DNA from: Candidatus Enterococcus ferrettii
Lineage (GTDB): Bacteria; Bacillota; Bacilli; Lactobacillales; Enterococcaceae
Direction of reading: 5' to 3'
Length of the DNA: 64,000 bases
Assembly (NCBI RefSeq): GCF_017377655.1
Contig: NZ_JAFREL010000004.1
Coordinates: 62,001 to 126,000 of the forward strand
The position numbers and the translations under genes are program-made. Positions 44,287 through 52,648 of the stretch are shown here, one piece after another. The notes under the pieces are model-generated. The model was given only the letters and a program-made list of their open reading frames with translations, did not search any database and was not told the origin of the DNA. Position 1 is the stretch's first letter; each line of letters begins with the position of its first letter.

Positions 44287-45217
44287 GGAAGCCGCCCTCG
44301 TTTCTCACTTCAATTCCCTTCACACAAGCAGTTAGCGCTTGATTAAACGGAGTTGGAATACTCATTTTTTTACCCCAGCGTACAACGGCACCATTGATAA
44401 AATCAATTTCGGATCTTTGTTTCTTTTCAAGACTTTGTAAAATGGACGTCTTGAAGCCATAAGGCAAGCCGACTGCTGCCTTTTCCCAAACCGTTCGTGG
44501 ATTTTCTGTTGAAAGAGTAATATTATTAGCTTTAGCCACCGCAATGGCTTCTTCAATTGCCGCAAACGCTGTCTCTTCAATCTCTGGAACTTGATAGAGA
44601 TCCCCATAGGGCAGACCTGTAATCCCAGCCACAGCCCCAGTAGCAACATTGATCAACAATTTATCCCAAATCATGCCTTTGATATTTTCACTGATTTTGG
44701 TGATGATGCCGCCGTCGTTCAATTCATTGGCAATTTTTTGAATCCGTTCGGTCTGTTGACCATCCATCTCACCGATACAGATCTCTTTACCTACCACCCC
44801 TGGAATGACTTTGCCAGGAGCAACTAATACGCCGCCAACGTAGGCTTTGCCGCCGATAATCTTTTCCCTGCCTACCTGTTGTTCAATAATTTCCTCATTG
44901 CCTAACCCATTTTGCAGCGACAAAACGACCGTTTGCTCTCCAATTAAAGGGATAGCCTGCTTCATTGCCTGTTCAGTTGCAAAAGATTTTACAAGAACAA
45001 CTACAATGTCCATCTCCTCTAATGTCGAGGGATCAGTGACTGCTTTAATCGGAATGCTGACTTCTTGGTCGTCTTCAAGAAAGATTAAGCCATGCTGATT
45101 GATTTGATCCACGTGCTCCTGCCATTGGTCAACCAGATAGACTTCCTTGCCATTTCTAGCGAGGGTTCCGCCAATCGAGCTGCCTAAAGCTCCTGCGCCT
45201 AAAAAACAAATTCTCAT
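44279..45217 (-). CDS. ketopantoate reductase (PanE/ApbA) family oxidoreductase
   Basis: 312 aa. N-terminal Rossmann fold GAGALGSSIGGTLARNG, LVKSF and LQNGLGNEE motifs; C-terminal helical domain with the catalytic-type Lys/Asn (IWDKLLINVATGAVAGITG). It should interconvert a 2-oxo acid and a 2-hydroxy acid with NAD(P)H. It overlaps the MaoC gene by 4 bp. The operon context argues against a role in pantothenate synthesis. Confidence 0.85.
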   Translation of the reverse strand: MRICFLGAGALGSSIGGTLARNGKEVYLVDQWQEHVDQINQHGLIFLEDDQEVSIPIKAVTDPSTLEEMDIVVVLVKSFATEQAMKQAIPLIGEQTVVLSLQNGLGNEEIIEQQVGREKIIGGKAYVGGVLVAPGKVIPGVVGKEICIGEMDGQQTERIQKIANELNDGGIITKISENIKGMIWDKLLINVATGAVAGITGLPYGDLYQVPEIEETAFAAIEEAIAVAKANNITLSTENPRTVWEKAAVGLPYGFKTSILQSLEKKQRSEIDFINGAVVRWGKKMSIPTPFNQALTACVKGIEVRNEGGFHE

Positions 45218-45654
45218 CGATCCAGCTCCTCTTCAGGAATGAATTTCAAAATGTGCAGTGCATAGACACATATCTCATCATGCTGGTTAAAGATTTCCAC
45301 ATCAGCATAGGTCTTCATTGCTTCAGTATCGACTTCCTTCACCGTATATTTCGCCGTAACCGTATCGCCAAAAAAGACTGGCTTGATGAAGCGCAATTTG
45401 TCATAGCCATAGGAAACACTTGGTATGTCTGCTTTTGCCTGTTGTTGAATCATGGTTGAAGCGGTGCACCCAAAGGAAAAGGTTAGTACCCCATGAACAA
45501 TCCTTTCTTTGTAAGGCGTTGTTTTCATAAACTCCGCATTCATGTGCATTTGGCTGAAGTCGCCAGTAATCCCTGCATACATGTAAACATCCGACTCGCT
45601 AATCGTTTTAGTGTAAGAATACGTATCGCCGACTTTCAATGGTAGTTCTGTCAT
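45214..45654 (-). CDS. MaoC-like (R)-specific hydratase
   Basis: 146 aa hot-dog fold. The hydratase motif YAGITGDFSQMHMN carries the catalytic Asp and His (near residues 32 and 37), followed by IVHGVLTFSF. Likely hydrates an enoyl-CoA or dehydrates a 3-hydroxyacyl-CoA made after the CoA-transferase step. It begins one base after the CoA-transferase stop. Confidence 0.87.
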   Translation of the reverse strand: MTELPLKVGDTYSYTKTISESDVYMYAGITGDFSQMHMNAEFMKTTPYKERIVHGVLTFSFGCTASTMIQQQAKADIPSVSYGYDKLRFIKPVFFGDTVTAKYTVKEVDTEAMKTYADVEIFNQHDEICVYALHILKFIPEEELDR

Positions 45655-45655
45655 T

Positions 45656-47245
45656 TTATTTTCCTCCTAATTGGTTGTTTAACCATTCTTCTTGAATTCC
45701 CATAACATTTGGATTAAATAGGCGCCCGTCCATCACTTGCAGATTTTCCGCAATGTTTGGTCGGAAAGCCATTTGCTGCATAATATCTTTTTCAAGATCC
45801 ACTCCTGGAGCAATCTCAATCAGCTCCAAACCCTCCTCCGTCAATTTGAAGACTGCTCGTTCAGTCACATAATAGACTTCCTGTCCCCGAGCAATCGCAT
45901 CGGTTCCGTTAAAGGTAATCTCTGGAACTTCTTCAATAAACTTCTTGAAGCGGCCTTCCTGTTGAATCTCAATTTTTTCTTCATTAATTTCAGTTTTTAA
46001 GCCGCCAGCCGTTAAAGTGCCGCAGAAGACCACCTTCTGAGTATTTTGGCAAATATCGACAAAGCCGCCGGTACCGACAATTTTGCCGTTGAAGCGATGC
46101 ACGTTAACGTTCCCTTTAGCATCTACCTCGGCGAAGCTTAAGAAGCAGGCGTCCAAGCCACCGCCATCGTAAAAATCGAATTGAGCGGGCATTTCCATCA
46201 ATGCCCGACTATTTAAAGTCGCTCCAAAGAAGATTCCTTGCGCCGATTCGCCACCAACTGCCCCGGTTTCAACGGTTAAGGTAAATTCATCCTGCAGTCC
46301 TTCTTCACGAGCAATAATACCGATCCCGTCCGCAATTCCGACACCGACATTGCCAACATTGCCAGCAGAGATTTCGAACAGCGCTCGGCGTCCGATAACC
46401 TTTCGTTGATTCAAGGCAATCAGCTCGGTTGAATCGGTACAAGCTGTATAATCACCAGACAAAAACCGATTTACGCCGCCACTGTACAGCTGCGTTTGAT
46501 TTTCGTCTACTACCAATGCATCTACATAAAAACCAGGAATCTTCACCTGTCGCGGATGCAATGTCCCAGCCTTCACTACCTTTTGAACCTGAACAATAAC
46601 TTTTCCTCCATTATTGTGAGCAGCCTGTGCCAAAACTAAGGCATCCGCATAAATGATTTCATCCTCCATCGAAATATAGCCGTCACTGTCGGCTGTGGTT
46701 CCACGAATGATTGCAACATCAATCGGCGTTGCTTTATAAAACAGATACTCTTTGCCATCAATGGTATCTTTTTTTACTAATTCCTCTTGTGTCTTTTCGT
46801 TTAGCTTGCCGCCAGCCTGATCTGGATCAATAAAGGTCCCCAAACCTACATGAGTATAAATCCCTGGCTGCTTGGAAACCGCTGCTCTCGTTAACTGGCA
46901 AATGACTCCTTGAGGGAAATTGTAAGCCTCAACTTCATTCCTTTCAGCCATTTCAGCTAATCTAGGCGACTGAGCCCAATGACCGCCAATGATGCGCTTA
47001 ACCATGCCCAACTGAGCCAATGGTGACATCCCTCGATCATTTCGATCCCCTAACCCCGTTGTGTGGATCAAGGTTAAATCTTGCGGATGCTGTTCTGCTT
47101 TAAACCGTTCTGCTAAGGTTGTGATGACTGCGGTTGGTTCCGTAATTCCCCCACCAGCACCACAGAAGCCAACTACATCACCATCCTTAACCAATTGAGC
47201 AGCTGCCTCTGCTGTCATAATCTTTGACTTGCTTGTTTTCCCCAA
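45656..47245 (-). CDS. family I acyl-CoA:carboxylate CoA-transferase (YdiF/propionate CoA-transferase-like)
   Basis: 529 aa fused alpha-beta CoA-transferase. GFCGAGGGITEPTAVI near residue 30 is the CoA-site loop, and LTVETGAVGGESAQGIFFG near 335 contains the expected catalytic Glu. It activates a short-chain or hydroxy acid by moving CoA from acetyl-CoA or a similar donor. The start is TTG with AAGGAGG 7 bases upstream. First gene of the operon CoA-transferase, MaoC, PanE-like, VOC, AroQ-like. Confidence 0.9.
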   Translation of the reverse strand: MGKTSKSKIMTAEAAAQLVKDGDVVGFCGAGGGITEPTAVITTLAERFKAEQHPQDLTLIHTTGLGDRNDRGMSPLAQLGMVKRIIGGHWAQSPRLAEMAERNEVEAYNFPQGVICQLTRAAVSKQPGIYTHVGLGTFIDPDQAGGKLNEKTQEELVKKDTIDGKEYLFYKATPIDVAIIRGTTADSDGYISMEDEIIYADALVLAQAAHNNGGKVIVQVQKVVKAGTLHPRQVKIPGFYVDALVVDENQTQLYSGGVNRFLSGDYTACTDSTELIALNQRKVIGRRALFEISAGNVGNVGVGIADGIGIIAREEGLQDEFTLTVETGAVGGESAQGIFFGATLNSRALMEMPAQFDFYDGGGLDACFLSFAEVDAKGNVNVHRFNGKIVGTGGFVDICQNTQKVVFCGTLTAGGLKTEINEEKIEIQQEGRFKKFIEEVPEITFNGTDAIARGQEVYYVTERAVFKLTEEGLELIEIAPGVDLEKDIMQQMAFRPNIAENLQVMDGRLFNPNVMGIQEEWLNNQLGGK

Positions 47246-47409
47246 TCTGCTTCCTCCTTATTAATCTATTGGTCTTCCTTTTTGAGAAATGATTCTGATT
47301 TTAACGCCGTATTCCCTTCTACTTAGTAGCTCATAGGCTTCATTTCATTCCTCGTTGGACGTTTATATACTGCAAAAAATAGAACGGGTATCCTTTTTTA
47401 TTTATCATA

Positions 47410-47468
47410 AGCGAGCGTTTTCATATAATCCAATAGCACTTTTTCTGATTTTAATAACTTCAAGTTAT
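47410..47468. promoter_or_regulatory. cre-like site and LysR-type box between the CoA-transferase operon and lysR
   Basis: TGAAAACGCTCGCT on the minus strand (47410-47423) matches 13 of 14 positions of the cre consensus. ATAACTTCAAGTTAT (47454-47468) is a perfect 15-bp palindrome with the T-N11-A form of LysR boxes, about 35 bases before the lysR start. Together they suggest catabolite repression plus LysR control of the divergent operon. Confidence 0.7.
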
Positions 47469-47502
47469 CGGTTGAGTTATACTAGAAGCGAGGAGGGATT
47501 TG

Positions 47503-48411
47503 ATGAATATCCAACAGTTGCACTATTTTTTGCATTTAGCAGAGACCCAAAATATGCAGCAGACCGCAGAGGATTTATTTATTAGTCAGCCAGCATTAAG
47601 CAAATCAATCAATAATTTGGAAAAAGAACTAGAGGTTCAGCTTTTCGATCGAATTGGCAGAAGGGTTCAGCTGAATAAATATGGCGCACTGTTTCAGAAA
47701 AGAGCCTATCGATCATTAAACGAGCTAGAGGTGGGGAAGGAAGAAATTTATGCCCTTACTAATGCTTTAAGCGGCCGAATTGATTTAGGTTTTGTGTATT
47801 CTTTAGGACCAATCTTTATTACCAATCTGCTGGCAGAGTATTCAAAAATCAGTCCCGTGAAAATTAGAGGAAATCAAAATAACACGGTTAATCTGCTGTC
47901 TCAGCTGCAGGATGGGAAATACGATGTCGTTTTTTTTGCAGGTAATGATTCTTTTCCCGATATGGAACAATTCCCTGATGTGGAAATTACCCCTTTCCAT
48001 ACACAACCAGTCATTTTTGTTGTCGGGATGGATCACCCTCTTTCAAGCAACCAAAGCTATGCGATTGAGGACTTGATGGCTTATGATTTTATTACTTTTC
48101 AAAAACCTAGTACCCTTCGTCCATTAATAAATACTTACTTTGCCTCAAAAAACCTAACACCCAAAATGACTTATGAAGTATTGGATGACTTGACGCTGCT
48201 CAGCTTTGCCAGCAAGAACCTGGGCATTGGAATTTTTCCTAAATCAAGTATTCTAAATAATTTTGGAATTAAAGAAATCAGCATTAATGAACCTTTTCTT
48301 TTTCAAACTATTTATTTGGCGCAAAACCCTTCACGGTACAAATCACCTGCTGTTGAACGTTTTCTTGAATACGTAAATTTGGAAAAACTAACTCTATTGA
48401 AGGATGTTTGA
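47503..48411 (+). CDS. LysR-family regulator of the CoA-transferase operon
   Basis: 302 aa from the ATG at 47503 (SD GAGGAGGG); a TTG one codon earlier is unlikely. N-terminal HTH with LAETQNMQQTAEDLFISQPA and LSKSINNLEKEL (about 10-50) and a C-terminal effector domain of two Rossmann-like lobes (about 90-295). Divergent from the CoA-transferase operon, with a LysR box between, so it most likely senses a pathway intermediate. Confidence 0.9.
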   Translation: MNIQQLHYFLHLAETQNMQQTAEDLFISQPALSKSINNLEKELEVQLFDRIGRRVQLNKYGALFQKRAYRSLNELEVGKEEIYALTNALSGRIDLGFVYSLGPIFITNLLAEYSKISPVKIRGNQNNTVNLLSQLQDGKYDVVFFAGNDSFPDMEQFPDVEITPFHTQPVIFVVGMDHPLSSNQSYAIEDLMAYDFITFQKPSTLRPLINTYFASKNLTPKMTYEVLDDLTLLSFASKNLGIGIFPKSSILNNFGIKEISINEPFLFQTIYLAQNPSRYKSPAVERFLEYVNLEKLTLLKDV

Positions 48412-48438
48412 GAGGACTTAGTCTTGCCTTCAAAATAA

Positions 48439-48479
48439 AAACAGCCTAGTTAGATGATTGCTCTCTAACTAGACTGTTT
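48439..48479. terminator. bidirectional terminator between lysR and the rhodanese operon
   Basis: A long hairpin: AACAG plus CTAGTTAGA on the left, TCTAACTAG plus CTGTT on the right, with A-rich and T-rich ends. Confidence 0.85.
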
Positions 48480-48482
48480 CTT

Positions 48483-48770
48483 CTATAAAACCAGCTTCCC
48501 CTTCCAAGCTGAGGTTCCGCCCATAACATTGACTACCTGATACCCCTTGCTGCTCAAAAAATCACAGGCCATTTTCGAACGTGCCCCCGATTGACAAATC
48601 ACATAGTATTCTTTCGTTGAATCCATCTGCTGAAAAGTCTTATCAAGGTCACTTAATGGCAGATTAACAGCTTGAGGAACATGGCCCATCTGATACTCAG
48701 AAGCTTCCCGAACATCAATAATAGGGCCCTTACTGCGATAAAATTCATCTATCGTAACCGATCTATACAT
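48483..48770 (-). CDS. single-domain rhodanese
   Basis: 95 aa. The active-site loop is YVICQSGARS, with the catalytic Cys near residue 58, and it ends with GGTSAWKG. It moves sulfane sulfur between thiols in the cytosol. It overlaps the reductase gene by 8 bp. Third gene of a CsoR/CstR-controlled persulfide-handling operon. Confidence 0.9.
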   Translation of the reverse strand: MYRSVTIDEFYRSKGPIIDVREASEYQMGHVPQAVNLPLSDLDKTFQQMDSTKEYYVICQSGARSKMACDFLSSKGYQVVNVMGGTSAWKGKLVL

Positions 48771-50412
48771 ACGTCAGCTCCTCTGGTCGAACCGTTTTGT
48801 AAAGGGCAAAAGCACCATCGAGATTTTGTACCTGGAAACCATTCTGCACAAGAATTCTTTCCGCTACATAGCTGCGCAACCCACTATGGCAGCTGACAAT
48901 ATACGCTTGATTCAAATCCAGCTCATCGATACGCTCTCGCAGCTGATTTAAAGGAATAGTGATTGACTGCTTGAAACGGCCATTGCTCAATTCCTCTTCA
49001 TTCCGAACATCCAGCAAAATTTTTCCCTCAGCTAATTCTTGCTCCAGTTCATACCATTGAATCGAATGACTGAATCCTTCTGCTAGATTCATTGCAGCAT
49101 AACCAAGCATGTTCACCGGATCCTTGGCCGAGCCAAAAGGCGGTGCATAGGTAAATTCCAGCTCCGGCAAATCGAAAATAGTTAAATCACCCTTTATTGC
49201 GGTAGCCAAAATATCAATCCGTTTGTCTACACCCTTGGCACCTACACCTTGCGCACCATAAATTTCACCAGTCGCAGCATTAAAAATCATTTTTAAACTA
49301 ATATCTGTCGCGCCAGGATAATAACCAGCGTGGTCTTTGCCGATAACATGCACAACGGATACATCCAAACCTGCTTGCCTAGCTGCTCGTTCACTTAAGC
49401 CGGTCGAAGCAGCCGACAAATCAAACACTCGAACAATTGCTGTACCGATACTGCCTTTATTCTTTCGGTTAAGACCAGCAATAGCATCCGCTGCTTGACG
49501 TCCCTGACGATTAGCTGGCGATGCCAACGAAATCAGGGCATCTTTGCCGGAGATTTGCTGTTTGACTACAATTGCATCACCCACTGCGTAAATATCCGGA
49601 TCGTTGGTTTGGTAATGTTCATTAACAACAATTCCCCCTCGCAAACCTAGCTTCAATCCAGCTTTCTCAGCCAAAGTATTCTCTGGTTGAACTCCCACCG
49701 ATAGGATTGTCAAATCGGAAGCCAGCTCTGTACCATTTTCTAAAACAACTTTTTTTCCCTGCGCTTCAAAAGCAACCGCCGATTGCGAAGGAATTACCTC
49801 CACCCCCTGTTTCAGCAACTCGTTTTGTACCGCAGCAGCCATTTCTTCATCCAGTGGCGGCAAAACATGCGGTGCTTTTTCTACGATAGTTACTTGTAAG
49901 CCTCGTTTGCTCAAATTTTCCGCCATTTCCAAGCCAATAAAACCTGCTCCAATTACTACTGCCTTTTGCGTTTGATCAGTAATAGATGCCATAATCCGAT
50001 CTAAATCTGGCAAATTGCGCAGACTAAAAACATTAGCTGCTTGATCACACCCTTTAATCAGAGGAATGAATGGCTTTGCACCAGGAGACAGAATCAACTT
50101 GTCATAACTTTCTTCCGTCACTCTGCCCTCGTGCTGTACCTTAACCTTGTGTTCATACGGATTAATCTCCGTTACCTCGTGCATAGGTCGTACATCAAGA
50201 TTGAAGCGTCCCCGCAATGTTTCCGGCGTTTGAACCAGCAGCTGATCTCTTTCGGCAATTTCGCCAGAAACGTAATAAGGCAGTCCGCAGTTGGCAAAAG
50301 AAACAAATGGTCCTTTTTCAAATACCACAATTTCAGCATCCTCCATCAAACGACGCAAACGCGTAGCCGCCGACATCCCGCCAGCCACACCACCAACGAT
50401 TACAATCTTCAT
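48763..50412 (-). CDS. CoA-disulfide/CoA-persulfide reductase with C-terminal rhodanese domain
   Basis: 549 aa from the ATG at 50412 (AGGAGG 8 bases upstream). An FAD/NAD pyridine-nucleotide-disulfide reductase (MKIVIVGGVAGGMSAATRLR, VVIGAGFIGLEMAENL near 155, DIYAVGDAIVV near 275) with the single active Cys in SFANCGLPYYVSG near 43. A rhodanese domain lies at about 455-540 (YIVSCHSGLRS). This is the CoADR-RHD architecture. The E. faecalis relative reduces CoA persulfide, giving hydrogen sulfide and CoA. Confidence 0.92.
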   Translation of the reverse strand: MKIVIVGGVAGGMSAATRLRRLMEDAEIVVFEKGPFVSFANCGLPYYVSGEIAERDQLLVQTPETLRGRFNLDVRPMHEVTEINPYEHKVKVQHEGRVTEESYDKLILSPGAKPFIPLIKGCDQAANVFSLRNLPDLDRIMASITDQTQKAVVIGAGFIGLEMAENLSKRGLQVTIVEKAPHVLPPLDEEMAAAVQNELLKQGVEVIPSQSAVAFEAQGKKVVLENGTELASDLTILSVGVQPENTLAEKAGLKLGLRGGIVVNEHYQTNDPDIYAVGDAIVVKQQISGKDALISLASPANRQGRQAADAIAGLNRKNKGSIGTAIVRVFDLSAASTGLSERAARQAGLDVSVVHVIGKDHAGYYPGATDISLKMIFNAATGEIYGAQGVGAKGVDKRIDILATAIKGDLTIFDLPELEFTYAPPFGSAKDPVNMLGYAAMNLAEGFSHSIQWYELEQELAEGKILLDVRNEEELSNGRFKQSITIPLNQLRERIDELDLNQAYIVSCHSGLRSYVAERILVQNGFQVQNLDGAFALYKTVRPEELTYV

Positions 50413-50413
50413 C

Positions 50414-50725
50414 CTATCTACCTCCTCTGATCTTTCCACTCCAGTGAGACATCCCCCCACGGACATTTGTTGCTTCGTACCCTTTTTTCCTCAAAAGCTT
50501 AGCAGCCTTCTTGCTGCGCATCCCAGATTGGCAAATTACATATACTTGCTTTTCTTTACCATCATAGGTATTAATTTTATCCAACGGTATGTTCACTGCT
50601 TTATTTATATGCCCCGACCGGTATTCTGCTGGTGAGCGAACATCTAAAAGCTCAATTTCTCCTGATAAACGCTCTGATAACTCCGTTGTTGAAATAGCTG
50701 ATACTCCTTTTAAAAATTTGAACAT
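50414..50725 (-). CDS. single-domain rhodanese, first gene of the persulfide operon
   Basis: 103 aa from the ATG at 50725 (AGGAG upstream); the longer frame would extend into the promoter. The active loop is YVICQSGMRSKKA with Cys near 66, ending GGMSHWSGKI. One base separates it from the reductase gene. Confidence 0.9.
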   Translation of the reverse strand: MFKFLKGVSAISTTELSERLSGEIELLDVRSPAEYRSGHINKAVNIPLDKINTYDGKEKQVYVICQSGMRSKKAAKLLRKKGYEATNVRGGMSHWSGKIRGGR

Positions 50726-50743
50726 GACTTCTCTCCTATCCAC

Positions 50744-50853
50744 AATATACCTTATGGGGTATATTAAAAAGCATTGTAACAGGATTGTCAACTAAGTTAG
50801 CTTCATTAAACCAAACATTTTACTTGAACCATAAATACCTCCCGTGGTATATT
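50744..50853. promoter_or_regulatory. divergent promoters with paired CsoR/CstR operators
   Basis: Operator 1 has arms AATATACC (50744-50751) and GGTATATT (50758-50765), perfect with a 6-bp spacer. It touches the minus-strand promoter TTGACA (50786-50791), 17 bp, TTTAAT (50763-50768). Operator 2 has ATACC and GGTATATT around the same 6-bp spacer (50834-50853). It overlaps the -10 of the plus-strand promoter TTGAAC (50824-50829), 18 bp, TATATT (50848-50853). One repressor can thus shut both sides. Confidence 0.85.
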
Positions 50854-50883
50854 TTGTTCAACAGACAGAGAAGAAGGTGTCCC

Positions 50884-51144
50884 ATGGAAGAGGAACAAAA
50901 GAGAATTACCAATCGTTTACGACGTGCCGAAGGTCAAATCCGCGGGGTTCAGAAAATGATCGAAGAGGAAAAAGAATGTATTGATGTCATCACCCAGCTA
51001 AGTGCCATCCGTTCCAGCATTGATCGGGTAATGGGCATGATCGTTGCCGATAACCTCAAGCATTGCTTAGAGAATCCTAGTGACAACCCAACCGAACAGG
51101 CCGAAAAAATGGAACAGGCCATCAATATGATCATAAAAAAGTAA
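50884..51144 (+). CDS. cstR: CsoR-family repressor, probably CstR-type persulfide sensor
   Basis: 86 aa from the ATG at 50884 (GAAGGTG upstream); the longer frame would read through the promoter. All-helical CsoR/FrmR/CstR fold: RLRRAEGQIRGVQKMIEEEK, ECIDVITQLSAIRSSIDRVM, then NLKHCLEN. Two Cys (near 31 and 60) fit the CstR dithiol that forms di- to tetrasulfide bridges. Adjacency to rhodanese and CoA-persulfide reductase genes supports CstR over a copper sensor, though a His precedes the second Cys. Confidence 0.85.
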   Translation: MEEEQKRITNRLRRAEGQIRGVQKMIEEEKECIDVITQLSAIRSSIDRVMGMIVADNLKHCLENPSDNPTEQAEKMEQAINMIIKK

Positions 51145-51183
51145 GCGTAACTACCCTTTTTATAAAAGGCGGTTACGCTTTTG
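51143..51183. terminator. bidirectional terminator between cstR and cassette B
   Basis: AAGCGTAAC (51143-51151) pairs with GTTACGCTT (51172-51180), with inner CCTTTT/AAAAGG. The plus-strand side ends in TTTTG. Confidence 0.85.
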
Positions 51184-51199
51184 CTCATTTATAATCTTT

Positions 51200-52630
51200 T
51201 TATTTCGGGAAAACATCGTTAGGAATCGCTGACTTATACTTTGCTCCCCCAACTGTTTCCTGATGCTCTTTTTTAGCCTGCCTTACTAATTCTGGCTTCG
51301 TTAATAAGTCATAAGCGGTAGCAGCAATTACCTTTCCACCTGAAAGCAGTCCTTTGTGGGCTACAGCAGATTTCCCATTTGCCACCCATTGCCAGGAATG
51401 TGCCGGTGTACCTTGTGGTTCGCAGGCGATCATCACCTGAGCAGTTGGACAGACCCAACTAACATCTCCAACATCGGTTGAGCCCGAAGTATCCTCAGAG
51501 AATCTTAACGGTTCAACACTATCTAAAATCGGCAGAGAAGCCAGCCGCTGAATCTCTTCTTCACTGGCCTCTGGGTGAGAAAGTCTCGCTCTTTTAGCAA
51601 ATCCCTCCTTCACCACAGCAGGTAAACTATCATAATACCGTTGACAATACGTTTGATCCTCTTCAGTTAGATTTAGTGTCCCGTATTCTTTTAGATTTTC
51701 ATACATAGCTGTCGTGGCAGCTTGATTCGGCAGATAGTTGGCACAAGCTGAATCCAGAACGATTTCTACTTCCGTTTCTGTCATCAAGGCAGCACCTTCC
51801 GCAATTTTGTTTACCCGTTTGTAAATTTCTTCCGCCTGTTCAATCTTTAGCGCTCGGATAAAATAATAGAGACTGGCTGTTGATTGAACAACATTGGCTG
51901 ACTCTCCACCCACATCCATAAAAGCGTAATGGATACGCCCTTCATCAACAATATGTTCCCGTAAAAATTGCACACCAATGTTCATCAGCTCCGCAGCATC
52001 TAGTGCACTTCGCCCTTTTTCAGGAGCAGCTGCAGCATGGGCAGGGATTCCTTTGAAATTGTAATAAACTTGATAAACTGCCAAACTGCTCAAGGCCCAA
52101 GCAGAATTGGTATCCATGGGGTGCCAGGAAAGAGCTACATCTAGATCGTCGAATACACCATCTCGAGCCATAAATGCTTTGCCATACCCACTTTCTTCTG
52201 CTGGACACCCAAATAATTTAATCGTTCCTTGGACATTGTGACGCTCCATATAAGTTTTAATGCCGACTGCCCCAGCTAAGGACCCCATCCCCAACAAATT
52301 ATGCCCACAGCCATGCCCGTTAGCACCTTCCAATTCCGCTTGCTGCTCTCCTAAGTCAGCTACCTGACTCAAATTGCTCAAGGCATCATACTCTGCCAGA
52401 ATTCCAATCACCGGATTTCCATGGCCATAGGTTGCTGCAAATGCATGCTCCATATTAGCCAAACCCTTTTCAATACAGAAGCCCTCTTCTTCTAAAATAG
52501 GATAAAAGTTAGCAACGGATTTTTCTGTAGCAAAGCGGGTTTCTGGCGTCGACCAAATTCGATCTGCAGCACTAATAAATAGTTGTCGTTTTTCTTCAAT
52601 AATCTTTACGATTTCGTCTTTGGCATTCAT
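51200..52630 (-). CDS. M20-family amidohydrolase, AbgB-like (cassette B)
   Basis: 476 aa, collinear with the cassette A enzyme (9420-10853), with long identical stretches (AADRIWSTPETRFATEKSV, ILAEYDALSNLSQVADLGEQ, FGCPAEESGYGKA, GTPAHSWQWVANG). The same metal motifs are present (GHGCGHN, AEES, HSWQW). Here it is last in the operon MFS, sdaAB, sdaAA, M20. It probably releases an amino acid, likely serine, from an N-acyl conjugate. Confidence 0.85.
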   Translation of the reverse strand: MNAKDEIVKIIEEKRQLFISAADRIWSTPETRFATEKSVANFYPILEEEGFCIEKGLANMEHAFAATYGHGNPVIGILAEYDALSNLSQVADLGEQQAELEGANGHGCGHNLLGMGSLAGAVGIKTYMERHNVQGTIKLFGCPAEESGYGKAFMARDGVFDDLDVALSWHPMDTNSAWALSSLAVYQVYYNFKGIPAHAAAAPEKGRSALDAAELMNIGVQFLREHIVDEGRIHYAFMDVGGESANVVQSTASLYYFIRALKIEQAEEIYKRVNKIAEGAALMTETEVEIVLDSACANYLPNQAATTAMYENLKEYGTLNLTEEDQTYCQRYYDSLPAVVKEGFAKRARLSHPEASEEEIQRLASLPILDSVEPLRFSEDTSGSTDVGDVSWVCPTAQVMIACEPQGTPAHSWQWVANGKSAVAHKGLLSGGKVIAATAYDLLTKPELVRQAKKEHQETVGGAKYKSAIPNDVFPK

Positions 52631-52648
52631 TTTTCGTCCTCTTTTCTT

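Noticed and set aside
47355..47585. Plus-strand ORF overlapping the lysR start
   Set aside because: Out of frame with lysR and lacks an SD; the lysR ATG at 47503 has GAGGAGGG and a full HTH.
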